NCBI RefSeq assembly: GCF_000759025.1
Contig: NZ_JPOS01000014.1
Coordinates: forward strand, 5,001-69,000
Direction of reading: 5' to 3'
DNA: 64,000 nt
DNA from: Phaeodactylibacter xiamenensis
Lineage (GTDB): Bacteria > Bacteroidota > Bacteroidia > Chitinophagales > Saprospiraceae
Positions within the stretch are counted from its first letter, which is position 1. Each line of letters begins with the position of its first letter. The translations under genes and the position numbers were made by a program. A model generated the notes under the pieces. It ran no database searches and was not told where the DNA came from. It was given only the letters and a program-made list of their open reading frames with translations. Below are positions 47,739 to 57,072 of the stretch, in pieces.

Positions 47739-47772
47739 GACAAAACCTCCCATTCCTAACACCCCATTTTAG

Positions 47773-47904
47773 CTAAGACATATCTATATCTGTCTCAACT
47801 ACTTCAATTAAGTCTTTTTGCTCCGCATCAGAGAGCGTATCCCATTCAGCAGCGGAGGTAATCAGATTGAGCGACAACAGGAGCGCGATAATTGCTGGTA
47901 TCAT
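47773..47904 (-). CDS. Tiny secreted acidic peptide (43 residues)
   Basis: ATG at 47902-47904, TAG at 47773-47775. The product starts MIPAIIALLLSLNLITSA, a hydrophobic export-type leader, and leaves about 25 strongly acidic residues (AEWDTLSDAEQKDLIEVVET plus DIDMS). A consensus promoter stands 34 nt upstream (47938-47968), which supports a real gene despite its size. It is divergent from the helical-repeat protein at 48129. No family recognised. The leader lacks positive residues after Met, so it could also be a short membrane peptide. Confidence 0.55.
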   Translation of the reverse strand: MIPAIIALLLSLNLITSAAEWDTLSDAEQKDLIEVVETDIDMS

Positions 47905-47937
47905 GTTTCAAAATGTTTTATGGTTAATTGGATAGAA

Positions 47938-47968
47938 CAAAACTATTACCATTGACCTTCCCGCTCAA
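47938..47968 (-). promoter_or_regulatory. Promoter of the tiny peptide gene
   Basis: TTG (47966-47968), a 20-nt spacer and TAGTTTTG (47938-47945) match the consensus. Confidence 0.7.
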
Positions 47969-48128
47969 GGACAAACTTTTCATTTCCTAATACCTCATTA
48001 TTACAATAAAAAACACTTCGACTTTTCTGTTATTTGAGATTTATACCTATCTTAACGACAATTGCGCAAAACTCCATAACTCTCAATATTCTAAACCCGG
48101 TGCCCCGTGTGCCCTAACTAACGCCAAT

Positions 48129-49661
48129 ATGAAAGCGCTACGTGAACTCGTTGACATCGTCACCAAGCACAAGAAAAAGCAAATGGAAGTGATCGGGCTG
48201 GACAAAGACAGCCCGAACCGCTATGATGAATTCTATGACCTGCTCGTTGCCGAGCAACTCCCCACCGAGCGAGATGCGGCTCAGTATTTCTTTGGAAAAG
48301 ACAAGTCGGCTTCCTTTACCCAATACCGCAACTTCCGCAATAAATTCTTTCGGAGACTGGTCAATGCTGTCTTTCTGCTGGATATTAAGAAGCCGATGTT
48401 TAGTGAATCGCAAAATGCTATGTATCATATTCGAAAGAATGCAGTTGCTGCAAGAATCTTAGCTGCCAAAGGTGCCACACATGCCGCTGTTGAATTAGCA
48501 GAGAAGACTATAAAACCGGCAATACAGTATGAGGCGACTTTAGAAATACTGGAACTGGCTAGGATTATCAAATCCAAATATATATTACTTACCGATAATC
48601 ATAAAAAGCTTTTGGAAGCTAAAGCTATCATTGATAAGAGCCTTCTAGACCTTAACCTTTCGGTAAAAGCAGAAAGCTTGTATTATGATATAATCAGATA
48701 TTATAATACCTCAAGAAGTACAAAACCAGAAGTGGCGGCACTTGCAGAAAAATACAAAATAAAGCTTGAGAAGGAATTACCGGAAAGTGAGTCTTATAGA
48801 TTCAGGTTTTTTTATTTTACTATTGCCAAACTAGCCTGCACTACCCGTCATGACTACCGCGGCTCCCTGAAAGTCTGTAAAGAAGCAATCGCCGATTTGG
48901 AAAAAAGGAAAGCAGCTACTCCTCCTGCTATTGCTGCATTCCTTCATCCTACACTAGTTGCCGCCACTATGCTCGGCCAATTTGAAAAAGCAGAAGCTGC
49001 CGCTACCCAACTCGAAGGCTTGAATTTACCCGGCTCTCACAACTGGTACAAAGGCATGGAGGTGCTCGTCTTTTTCCGCTTGCACCAGCAAAATTATCAG
49101 GAGGCTTACCGGGTCTTCAAACAAGCGCGGAACCACAAGCGGTTCTCTCATCTTTCGGCAGCCAATCAGGAGCAATGGTACCTCTTTGAAGCTTATGTCC
49201 ACCTGCTGATTGCGATGGGTAAGATTAAGCGGTCAGAGACGGAGGAAAAGCGTTTGAAGCTCCGCCCGGCCCGGTTGCTTAATCAGGTGCCATTATTTTC
49301 TAAGGACAAGCGGGGCCTGAACATTCCCATTCTAATCGTCCACGCCATTTACCTGCTCCACCTGCACCGGTACGAGGAGGCCTACGACCGCATGCAGGCG
49401 CTGGAAAAATACGCTGGCCGCCACCTCAAAGCGACTGATGACAATTACCGGTCCTACTGTTTCATCAAGGCGCTCTCTAAAATTCCGGATGCTGACTATA
49501 ACCCGGAGGCAGCACAGCGAGCAGCAGCAGACCTGCTCCGGGAAATGGGGCAGCAACTGCTGCAGTTTGCAGATACACCACATGAGGTGGAAAATATGCC
49601 TTACGAGCACCTGTGGGCTTTGGCGATGGAAACATTGATGAGACCAGACCGAATCATTTGA
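48129..49661 (+). CDS. Cytosolic helical-repeat (TPR-like) protein of unknown function
   Basis: The 510-residue protein has no signal or membrane segment. An N-terminal basic helix (ELVDIVTKHKKKQMEVIG) and RYDEFYDLLV are followed by paired helices through to the C-terminus, with TPR-like spacing in places (HRYEEAYDRMQALEKYAGRH, QQNYQEAYRVFKQARNHKRF). I recall similar 500-residue proteins occurring in many copies in Saprospiria genomes, with no described function. Its middle part (about 48,450-48,830) is clearly more AT-rich than its ends, suggesting a mosaic or acquired gene. It is divergent from the tiny secreted peptide. Confidence 0.65.
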   Translation: MKALRELVDIVTKHKKKQMEVIGLDKDSPNRYDEFYDLLVAEQLPTERDAAQYFFGKDKSASFTQYRNFRNKFFRRLVNAVFLLDIKKPMFSESQNAMYHIRKNAVAARILAAKGATHAAVELAEKTIKPAIQYEATLEILELARIIKSKYILLTDNHKKLLEAKAIIDKSLLDLNLSVKAESLYYDIIRYYNTSRSTKPEVAALAEKYKIKLEKELPESESYRFRFFYFTIAKLACTTRHDYRGSLKVCKEAIADLEKRKAATPPAIAAFLHPTLVAATMLGQFEKAEAAATQLEGLNLPGSHNWYKGMEVLVFFRLHQQNYQEAYRVFKQARNHKRFSHLSAANQEQWYLFEAYVHLLIAMGKIKRSETEEKRLKLRPARLLNQVPLFSKDKRGLNIPILIVHAIYLLHLHRYEEAYDRMQALEKYAGRHLKATDDNYRSYCFIKALSKIPDADYNPEAAQRAAADLLREMGQQLLQFADTPHEVENMPYEHLWALAMETLMRPDRII

Positions 49662-49766
49662 TAATATTTTCACGCTAAAGCCCTGATGGCTGCCTGGCCT
49701 TCAACGGTCAAAAATCACGACTCAATCCAATAGGTGCAGGCAAGATGCGTACTTCAGAAGCTTAGG

Positions 49767-51266
49767 CTACCACCCAAAAGCATAGTACCGCTCTCCGGGC
49801 ACATCTTCATAAATGCCCTCCAGAAGGAGCCCACCGGCAGACTTATCTTCGAGATTTGCAATCAGGCTTTCCTTGTCCCTAACCGGCTCCCCATCCACTT
49901 TGGTGATAATGAAGCCTTCCTGCATATTGGTAAACTGCCGGATTTTACCGTTGTACAGGGCTTTGACCTGCACACCGCCTTCAATGTCTAATGCTTTTGC
50001 TTTTTCAGCCGACAGGGTTTCGAGCTCAGCGCCCAGCTTTTGCAGAACAGCGTGTGGCTTTTCACCTTTAGCCAACACCTTATTGCCATAGCGGCTGCGA
50101 AGCTCTACTGCGATGGTGGTTGGCACTCCTTCCCGAAGCAGTTCGAGCCGCACTTCATCGCCGGGCCGATAGCGGGCGATCTGCTCCTGCAATTCGGAGC
50201 TGCTCTGAACGGTTTCTCCGTTAACCGCTGTGATCACATCGCCAGGCAGCACCCCGGCAGCACCGGCAGCACTGTTCTCCAACAAACTGTCTACGTATAC
50301 ACCAGTCGTCACGGTCAAGCCTTCCTGTTTGGCAAGATTGCCATCTACCGAGCGGATCATAATACCGAGTACGCCCCGCTGTACGCTGCCAAATTGCAGC
50401 AGGTCTTCCACCACCTTGCTCACGATATTGCCGGGCACCGCAAAACCATAACCGGCGTAGGCACCGGTGGGGCTGGCAATAGCCGTATTAATACCTACGA
50501 GCCCACCGTTGAGATTGACGAGCGCGCCCCCGCTGTTGCCGGGATTGATAGCGGCATCGGTCTGAATGAAGCTCTCCACAGCGAAGTTTTCCTTCAGAAT
50601 ATTGATGTTGCGCCCCTTAGCGCTCACAATACCTGCCGTAATGGTGGAATTAAGGCCAAGCGGATATCCTACGGCCATAACCCACTCCCCAACCCGGACA
50701 TCATCACTATTCATTAATTTTAGCGTAGGCAGTCCTTCGGCTTTGATTTGCAACAGTGCCAGGTCAGTACTGGGGTCGGTGCCCACAATCGTAGCTTTGA
50801 AAGTGCGGTTATCGGTCAGCGCAACCTCAATATCATCTGCCCCTTCGATCACATGGTTGTTGGTGACGATATAGCCATTTTCATTGATAATCACTCCGGA
50901 CCCCGTGCCCACCTGCGGGCGGGAAGAGCCGGGCTGCTCGAACCGGAAAAAGCGATCGGGCCCGAAAAAGTCACGGAAAGGATCGACTTCCCGGGGCAGT
51001 CGCTGTTGGGGCATGGGATTCGGGGAAGATTTCGTCGCTTTGATATGGACTACAGCGTCAACAACGCCTTCGGCTACTTTTGTGAAATCCAACGGTATGG
51101 GATCCCCATTTTCATCGAGTTGCCACACAGCAGACTGTGCAGGCGTTTGGTTGATATGCTCTATGGTGACAGATTGACGGTCACTGCTTACAGCATGGTA
51201 AATGCCTATCGTTGCCAAGGTCACAAACAATGCGGTAAGCCCTGAAAAAAAGAGTTGCTTTTTCAT
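49767..51266 (-). CDS. degP: Periplasmic DegP/DegQ-type serine protease (Do family)
   Basis: A 499-residue trypsin-like HtrA protease with an N-terminal export or anchor helix (about 5-26). The catalytic triad is H138 in NNHVIEG, D168 in STDLALLQ, and S245 in NPGNSGGALV. Two PDZ domains follow (about 300-385 with GVLPGDVITAVNG, and 400-499 with GFIITKVDGEPV). It degrades or refolds misfolded envelope proteins. It lies 116 nt downstream of the small membrane protein that follows tatC, so the three may be cotranscribed. DegP versus DegQ cannot be decided. Confidence 0.92.
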   Translation of the reverse strand: MKKQLFFSGLTALFVTLATIGIYHAVSSDRQSVTIEHINQTPAQSAVWQLDENGDPIPLDFTKVAEGVVDAVVHIKATKSSPNPMPQQRLPREVDPFRDFFGPDRFFRFEQPGSSRPQVGTGSGVIINENGYIVTNNHVIEGADDIEVALTDNRTFKATIVGTDPSTDLALLQIKAEGLPTLKLMNSDDVRVGEWVMAVGYPLGLNSTITAGIVSAKGRNINILKENFAVESFIQTDAAINPGNSGGALVNLNGGLVGINTAIASPTGAYAGYGFAVPGNIVSKVVEDLLQFGSVQRGVLGIMIRSVDGNLAKQEGLTVTTGVYVDSLLENSAAGAAGVLPGDVITAVNGETVQSSSELQEQIARYRPGDEVRLELLREGVPTTIAVELRSRYGNKVLAKGEKPHAVLQKLGAELETLSAEKAKALDIEGGVQVKALYNGKIRQFTNMQEGFIITKVDGEPVRDKESLIANLEDKSAGGLLLEGIYEDVPGERYYAFGW

Positions 51267-51382
51267 TGCTTCACTTGTTTTTTATACTCAGAACTTGATA
51301 AACCTTACCTAAGGGGCATCAAAAGAAATACCAATTGGAGTGAAGCTGAAAAAATGACAGTTGACAGGAACAGTAAGCAGAA

Positions 51383-51841
51383 TCACCCTTCCTCCTCGTT
51401 CAGTAGCCGGGCTTTAAGCTCAGGATAAGCAGCGAAGTAGCCATCCACAAGGTGGCGGCTGGCCAGGAAAAAGATACGTTTACCGAAAATGCCGGACTCC
51501 TGGAATTGAACGGTGGCGAGCTGCAGGAACAGGAACCGGCTCAACCGGAAGCTGGAAACGTTGTGGAAAGGGTAGCGGGCTGTTTTAAAGTAGTTGGTGA
51601 CGTACAGGAAGTCGCCATCCGCTTCCACCCGCTTGAGGCGCAGTAGGGTGAAGGCAAACAGGAGCACACCGGTAACATAGAAGAAGACCATGCCCCCTTT
51701 GAAATAAATGGCAGGCGTATTGCCCACATAGTCGTATTGATAGAACAGGGCAGCAAGGGTGCTGGCCCCAAAAAAGACAATCCAGAAAACCGGAATGAAA
51801 AACTTCAGCAGTAAAGTCGCATTACTTGATAGTCGGTGCAT
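51383..51841 (-). CDS. Small two-helix membrane protein
   Basis: The 152-residue protein has two N-terminal membrane helices (about 10-33 and 45-66) and then a cytosolic beta-rich part (VEADGDFLYVTNYFKTARYP, FRLSRFLFLQLATVQFQ) that resembles a PH-like or bPH2-type domain. No firm family. Its ATG shares one base with the TAA of tatC (TAATG), which shows tight translational coupling. Confidence 0.65.
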   Translation of the reverse strand: MHRLSSNATLLLKFFIPVFWIVFFGASTLAALFYQYDYVGNTPAIYFKGGMVFFYVTGVLLFAFTLLRLKRVEADGDFLYVTNYFKTARYPFHNVSSFRLSRFLFLQLATVQFQESGIFGKRIFFLASRHLVDGYFAAYPELKARLLNEEEG

Positions 51842-52680
51842 TAAAATTCTTCGTTTTCTCGGTTAACACGGGCGGAAACTACAATACTGACCTCGTACAG
51901 GATATAGAGTGGAATGCCGATCAGAAACTGCGTGACCACATCCGGCGGGGTGATCATCGCGGCCAGCATCAGGGTGCCGATGATGGAATGACGTCGGTAT
52001 TTTTTCATGCCCTCCGGCGTCACCAGCCCTACCTTAGACAGGAAGTAGACGATGATGGGCAGCTCAAAGATCAGCCCGGCCGGTGCCGTAAACATGATCA
52101 TGTAGTTGATGAAGGACGACATCGTAGGCGTATTCTGCACGCCCGGAATCTGGTAGCCTGCGAGAAAATTCACAGCGAATGGCGAAATGATGTAGTACCC
52201 AAACAGCACACCGAGCATAAACAAGCCTGAGCAGATGCCCACCATGCCACGAGCCGCTCTCCGCTCTTTGGAATACAAGCCGGGCTTGATGAATTTCCAA
52301 AACTCCCACAGCACGTAGGGGAAGGCTATAATCAGCCCCATGACGAAGCAGACCTTGATGCTCATGATGAACGGCTCACCGAATCCCGTAGCAATTTTCG
52401 GGAAATCCGGTGGCACAAAGCACATCATATCCCCCAGGCCTACCGAGTTCGACAGGCTGCAAATGGCGCGGTAGGAAAAGAAATCCGCTTTGGTCGGCCC
52501 GAAGATGACCGTATCAAACAGCCACCCCTGAAAGAAGAACAATACAATACCAAGGCCCACTACGGCTACAAGAGACCGGATGATGTGCCAGCGCAGCTCT
52601 TCCAGATGCTCCAGGAAGGTCATTTCCTGAGTCTCTTCCCCGGTACCGAGCTTGTCTACGTCTATTTGGTCGAGTGGCAT
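51841..52680 (-). CDS. tatC: Twin-arginine translocase subunit TatC
   Basis: The 279-residue protein has six membrane helices and the TatC landmarks: an N-terminal MTFLEHLEELRWHIIRS, with the Glu/Arg contact residues for the twin-Arg signal, and a later FxxPGLYSKERR cytosolic loop. TatC is the receptor that binds folded cargo carrying twin-arginine signals at the inner membrane. No tatA or tatB is next to it; in Bacteroidota they are often elsewhere. It is divergent from gldM. Confidence 0.95.
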   Translation of the reverse strand: MPLDQIDVDKLGTGEETQEMTFLEHLEELRWHIIRSLVAVVGLGIVLFFFQGWLFDTVIFGPTKADFFSYRAICSLSNSVGLGDMMCFVPPDFPKIATGFGEPFIMSIKVCFVMGLIIAFPYVLWEFWKFIKPGLYSKERRAARGMVGICSGLFMLGVLFGYYIISPFAVNFLAGYQIPGVQNTPTMSSFINYMIMFTAPAGLIFELPIIVYFLSKVGLVTPEGMKKYRRHSIIGTLMLAAMITPPDVVTQFLIGIPLYILYEVSIVVSARVNRENEEF

Positions 52681-52703
52681 ATGCGTCTGCTAATTTTCAT
52701 CTG

Positions 52704-52733
52704 CAAAAGTAACAAAAAACCGGTCCCCGGCAA
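52704..52733 (-). promoter_or_regulatory. Promoter of tatC
   Basis: TTG (52731-52733), a 19-nt spacer and TACTTTTG (52704-52711) match the Bacteroidota consensus, 23 nt before the start at 52680. Confidence 0.65.
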
Positions 52734-52988
52734 TTTTAACATTTAGCCCCTGTAACGGATGCTAACCACAGCATTATGAGGGCACAACATCGGAAAAACC
52801 AAGGGTAAAACCTTCGCTCCTCTGTCAAATTATTAACTAGTTTTTTAGGATCATCGTTTAGTCTTATTATTTAACCGGGCCTGGTAAGCACCGCTATTTG
52901 GCACGCTGCACCTGACTGACCGCCCTATGCCTGCTTTTGGCTTGCACCGCGCTTGCCCTGGTATTGGTCTGCCCACAACCAAACGATC

Positions 52989-54506
52989 ATGTCCATACCT
53001 AAAGATCCGCGGCAGCTGATGATCAATCTGATGTATATTGTGCTGACCGCTCTGCTGGCCCTCAATGTGTCTGCCGAAATTTTGGAGGCCTTTTTCACTA
53101 TTGACCGCAGCCTGGGCGAGAGCAGCGCCGTGGTACAGTATTCCAATGAGCAGATGCTTCAGGCTATACGGGAAGAAGCAGAGGCTTACGAACAATACCA
53201 GCCCTATGTGGCTAAGGCCGAAAAGCTGGGTCAAATTACCGGGCAGTTGCAAGAGCAGCTCCGGCAGGTCAGGGCGGATATTGTGGAAGCCGCCGGCGGG
53301 CTCGATCAGCAGGGTATTCCCGCAAGGGAAACCGACAAGGATATCCCCACCCGCATTCTCATCAATGAGGGGCATGGCAAAGCACTCAAAACGGCTATCC
53401 TGCAGGCCCGGCAAGATCTCCTTTCCCTCATTGAAAACGAAGAACAAAGGCGCCGGCTGGAAGCTAGTATTCCGCTGAGCATACCCGCTCTGCCCCCAGA
53501 TGCCACTCAACCTACCTGGGAAGCGCATACTTTTCAGCAAATGCCCGTAGCTGCAGTCCTGCCTATCCTGCGCAAGTTTGAGAACGATGCAGAAGTGGCC
53601 GAAGCCGCTATTCTCAACTACTTCCTCAGCAAAATGGGCGCGCAGATCGTCATGGATGCCTACGAAGCCGTTGTCGCTGCCCCCGAAAGCTACATCATTC
53701 GCGGGGACACCTATCGAAGTGAGATTTTCCTGTCGGCCTACAGCAGCACCGCTGACAATATCCGCATTAGTGTGGATGGGCAGCCGCTGCGGGTAGAGGG
53801 TGGGAAAGCCACGTTTACCACTTCGCCCTCCCGCCCTGGGCAACATGAGCACATCGCCCGGATCGAGCTGGAAGATCCTGTGACGGGCACCGTGCAGCGC
53901 TTTGAGCGGCCGTTCCGGTTCCAGGTAGGCGAACAGGCGGTGGCAGTAGCCGCCGATAAAATGAATGTGCTTTATGCCGGGGTGGACAATCCAGTCACCA
54001 TCTCAGCAGCGGGTATACCAAGCGCGACGATGAGGGTCAATGCCAGTGGCACGGACCTGCAGCCGCTGGGCGGTAGTGCCTATATCGCCCGGCCTGATAA
54101 GCCTGGCAAAGCTGTCATCACGGTATCCGGCGAAGGCCTGGCTCCAATTAACTTCGAATACCGGGTTAAGAAAATACCGGACCCCGTCCTGGAAATTGCT
54201 CAAAAGCGCGGCGGCACCCTGCCTGCTGGTACTTTCCGGGCACAACAGGGTATCATCCCGGTGCTGGACAACTTCGACTTCCAGGCGCGCTGTGAAATCA
54301 CCGGCTTTGAGGTCGTCCGCAAACCCGAACAGGCAGATATCGCAGTAGCCCACAATTCGGGCGCCCGCTTTGCCGGCACTGCCCGGCGCCTCATCGACGC
54401 GGCAGAGCATGGAGATACCTACTATTTTAATGAAGTAAAAGTGCGTTGCCCGGGCGATACCGGCCCGGCCCGTGAACTGAACAGCCTCATATTCAAAATT
54501 CGTTAA
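52989..54506 (+). CDS. gldM: Gliding motility / T9SS protein GldM
   Basis: A 505-residue inner-membrane-anchored periplasmic protein. The start at 52989 gives MSIPKDPRQLMINLMYIVLT, the GldM opening with its single membrane helix (about 8-28). The long periplasmic part follows the family: a helical D1 (to about 220), then stacked beta domains (DNIRISVDGQPLRVEGGKAT, DNPVTISAAGIPSATMRV) up to the C-terminus LIFKIR. With GldL it forms the proton-driven rotary motor of T9SS and gliding. gldN follows after 17 nt, but gldK and gldL are not upstream; tatC is there, divergent. Confidence 0.92.
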   Translation: MSIPKDPRQLMINLMYIVLTALLALNVSAEILEAFFTIDRSLGESSAVVQYSNEQMLQAIREEAEAYEQYQPYVAKAEKLGQITGQLQEQLRQVRADIVEAAGGLDQQGIPARETDKDIPTRILINEGHGKALKTAILQARQDLLSLIENEEQRRRLEASIPLSIPALPPDATQPTWEAHTFQQMPVAAVLPILRKFENDAEVAEAAILNYFLSKMGAQIVMDAYEAVVAAPESYIIRGDTYRSEIFLSAYSSTADNIRISVDGQPLRVEGGKATFTTSPSRPGQHEHIARIELEDPVTGTVQRFERPFRFQVGEQAVAVAADKMNVLYAGVDNPVTISAAGIPSATMRVNASGTDLQPLGGSAYIARPDKPGKAVITVSGEGLAPINFEYRVKKIPDPVLEIAQKRGGTLPAGTFRAQQGIIPVLDNFDFQARCEITGFEVVRKPEQADIAVAHNSGARFAGTARRLIDAAEHGDTYYFNEVKVRCPGDTGPARELNSLIFKIR

Positions 54507-54523
54507 CTCAAAACTGAAGGAAA

Positions 54524-55342
54524 ATGAAGTATTATCTGATCCCGGCGCTGAGCCTGCTGCTCACGCCCCTCTTTGCGCAGACCGAAAGCACCCGGCTGCC
54601 GCTAAATGACATCACCCACCGCACCCTCCTCCATGAAGAGCGTCCCCTGCCCTATCCGCCAATACGGGAAGCCGACATTCTATGGGAAAAACGCGTGTGG
54701 CGGGTCATTGACACGCGGGAGAAAATCAACCTCCCTTTCCGCTACCCCAAACAACCTTTTGTGACCCTTTTGACCGAAGCAGTGGAGTCCGGCAGGCTGC
54801 AGGCGTTTAGCACCGCTAACGACGAGTTCAGCCTGCCGCTTTCTCAACAGGAAGTCACCGGCATGCTCTACCGCATTGATACGGTACCCATCTATGACTT
54901 TGACACCGATACGGAAATTTACCAGGTGGTTAAGGATGAGCTGAATCCGGAAGATGTGAAGCGCTTCCGCATTAAAGAACACTGGTTTTTTGATACCCGG
55001 ACCTCTACCCTGCAGGTGCGCATCCTCGGTATTGCACCGCTTATTGAGGAGTACGATGACAACGGCAACTTCCGGTACGAGCGCCCCCTGTTCTGGATTT
55101 ACTACCCAGATGCGCGCGAACTACTTGCTCATGCAGAGGCGCCAACCGATGGCCTCGCCCACAGCCCCATGAGCTGGGCTGATGTTTTTGACATGCGCAA
55201 ATTCTCCAGCTACATCATGAAGGCCTCCAACATACATGATGAGCGCCTGGAAGGCACCTACACCGGTGTGGACCTCCTGCAGCAATCGCAAAAGCTGGAA
55301 CAGGAAATCTTCAATTTTGAGCATGACCTCTGGTCGTATTGA
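54524..55342 (+). CDS. gldN: Gliding motility / T9SS protein GldN
   Basis: A 272-residue periplasmic protein with signal peptide MKYYLIPALSLLLTPLFAQ. Family text includes the READILWEKRVWRVIDTREK motif, KINLPFRYP, FRIKEHWFFDT, and PLFWIYYPDAR near the end. GldN forms a ring with the lipoprotein GldK in the periplasm and is required for T9SS export. It sits in a two-gene unit with gldM here. The T9SS cargo proteins in this window (15243, 31846, 57073) depend on this machinery. Confidence 0.92.
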   Translation: MKYYLIPALSLLLTPLFAQTESTRLPLNDITHRTLLHEERPLPYPPIREADILWEKRVWRVIDTREKINLPFRYPKQPFVTLLTEAVESGRLQAFSTANDEFSLPLSQQEVTGMLYRIDTVPIYDFDTDTEIYQVVKDELNPEDVKRFRIKEHWFFDTRTSTLQVRILGIAPLIEEYDDNGNFRYERPLFWIYYPDARELLAHAEAPTDGLAHSPMSWADVFDMRKFSSYIMKASNIHDERLEGTYTGVDLLQQSQKLEQEIFNFEHDLWSY

Positions 55343-55454
55343 TATTTAATGGCCAGAGCACAAAAGTCCATTCTAGTTGTTACTTTTGCGGCACGCTTAA
55401 AAATAAGCGTAAGGGGCGCAGGAAAGAACTGTGCCCCGCCGCAGAAGAAAGATT

Positions 55455-56384
55455 ATGGAGATATTAATGTATGCCGGGCTGTTTATCGTTAGCCTGGGTG
55501 TGTTGTTGAAGGCATCAGACTGGTTTATTGACTCCGCCGAGCAGATTGGCTTATCGCTGGGGGTTTCGCCCTTTATCATCGGGGTCACCATTGTGGCATT
55601 TGGCACTTCCCTGCCGGAGCTGGCCACCTCTATCGCCTCTGTACTCAGTGGCGAATCGGAAATCGTTACCGGCAATGTCGTGGGCTCCAACATCACCAAT
55701 ATAGCCCTGGTGCTGGGGCTGGCGGCTTTGGTCGTCGATAAAATCGAACTGGAATACAACATCTGGCACGTGGATATGCCCTTCCTCTGGGGCTCTGCCT
55801 TTTTGCTGTGGTTTGTGCTCAGAGACCTACACTTTTCGCTCTTTGAAGGTATCCTATTCATCATGGGCATTGTGGTCTTTCTGGCCTACAGCTTCAAAAG
55901 CGAGCAGGAACCCGAAGAAATCGAACGCCCCACTGTAACCTGGAAAACCTATACAATGCTCATCATCGGGGGGGCTTTTGTGTACCTCGGTGCCGATTAC
56001 ACCATTTTGGCCATTCGCAAACTATCCACCTTTGCGGGTATTGATCCGGAAATCATCGCACTGTCTGCTGTGGCCCTGGGCACTTCCCTTCCGGAGGTCA
56101 TTGTGAGCCTCAATGCTGCCCGCCGGGGCAAAGCCTCTATCGCTGTGGGCAACGTGCTGGGCTCCAATATTTTCAATACGTATATCGTGATGGGCGTCTC
56201 TTCCTTCTTTGGGAAGCTGGTCATCCCCACCAATATCAACGAGCTGTTCCTGCCCCTTATGGTGGCCATGACGATCCTGTTCGGCATCATGGCCAACAAT
56301 AAAAAAATCACCCGCTGGGAAGGCGTACTTCTGCTGATGTTCTACGCTTTCTTCTTCGGGCAGCTTATCGAATCCGCAATCTAA
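55455..56384 (+). CDS. Sodium/calcium exchanger family antiporter (CaCA, YrbG-like)
   Basis: The 309-residue protein has ten membrane helices in two inverted halves, each with the alpha-repeat motif GTSLPE (AFGTSLPELATS and ALGTSLPEVIVS) and the paired GNVVGSNITN and GNVLGSNIFN. The ATG at 55455 gives MEILMYAGLFIVSLGVLL; an in-frame ATG at 55431 is less likely. It exchanges Ca2+ for Na+ (or H+). It is followed 5 nt later by the gamma-carbonic anhydrase gene, so the two are cotranscribed. Confidence 0.92.
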   Translation: MEILMYAGLFIVSLGVLLKASDWFIDSAEQIGLSLGVSPFIIGVTIVAFGTSLPELATSIASVLSGESEIVTGNVVGSNITNIALVLGLAALVVDKIELEYNIWHVDMPFLWGSAFLLWFVLRDLHFSLFEGILFIMGIVVFLAYSFKSEQEPEEIERPTVTWKTYTMLIIGGAFVYLGADYTILAIRKLSTFAGIDPEIIALSAVALGTSLPEVIVSLNAARRGKASIAVGNVLGSNIFNTYIVMGVSSFFGKLVIPTNINELFLPLMVAMTILFGIMANNKKITRWEGVLLLMFYAFFFGQLIESAI

Positions 56385-56389
56385 TCCTT

Positions 56390-56905
56390 ATGGCACTGAT
56401 CAAACCTGTAAAAGGCATCCTCCCTCAATTTGGCGACAACTGTTACCTGGCTGAAAATGCCACCATCGTTGGCGATGTGCAGATGGGTGACGACTGTAGC
56501 GTTTGGTTTCAGGCGGTCATCCGGGGCGATGTGCACAGCATCCGTATGGGCAACAAAGTGAACGTGCAGGACGGCGCCGTTATCCATTGCACCTACCAAA
56601 AGGCGCCGACAACGATTGGCAACAACGTCTCCATCGGGCACCGGGCGCTGGTACACGGCTGCACCCTCAAAGACAACGTGCTCGTGGGCATGGGCGCTAT
56701 CGTCATGGACCACGCCGTGGTGGAAGAAAACGTGCTGATCGCGGCAGGTGCGGTAGTCCTGGAAAACAGCCACCTGGAATCCGGCTACATCTACGCCGGG
56801 GTGCCGGCACGCAAGGTTAAAGCCCTAAGTGCCGAAGCCTTTAGCGATTCCATAGAGCGGATTGCTAATAATTATGTGATGTACAGCAGCTGGTTTAAGG
56901 AGTAG
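56390..56905 (+). CDS. Gamma-carbonic anhydrase family protein
   Basis: The 171-residue left-handed beta-helix protein is of the gamma-CA/YrdA/PaaY group. Hexapeptide repeats run from residue 20 to about 145. The three zinc His sit in VIHCTYQ, SIGHRALVHGC, and the C-terminal helix EAFSDSIERIANNYV completes the trimer. Zinc enzyme or storage role is likely; whether CO2 hydration is its true activity is unclear for many members. Confidence 0.9.
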   Translation: MALIKPVKGILPQFGDNCYLAENATIVGDVQMGDDCSVWFQAVIRGDVHSIRMGNKVNVQDGAVIHCTYQKAPTTIGNNVSIGHRALVHGCTLKDNVLVGMGAIVMDHAVVEENVLIAAGAVVLENSHLESGYIYAGVPARKVKALSAEAFSDSIERIANNYVMYSSWFKE

Positions 56906-57072
56906 TGTTTTGCCGAGTATCAGATGACGGGTGCATTAGGCGGTATATCTACAGAAGACTTTGTAGAACCTGTATAGATAGATCATGGAGTCGCATCTCC
57001 TACTGTTGGCAGAGGGGAATACCTGTTCTGCCCATCTAAGGCTCCCCCTACTTTCAAACTTAGCAAAGCCAA

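Noticed and set aside
52851-53852. Minus-strand frame opposite gldM
   Set aside because: GldM is certain from its N-terminus and neighbours; the antisense frame has no features.
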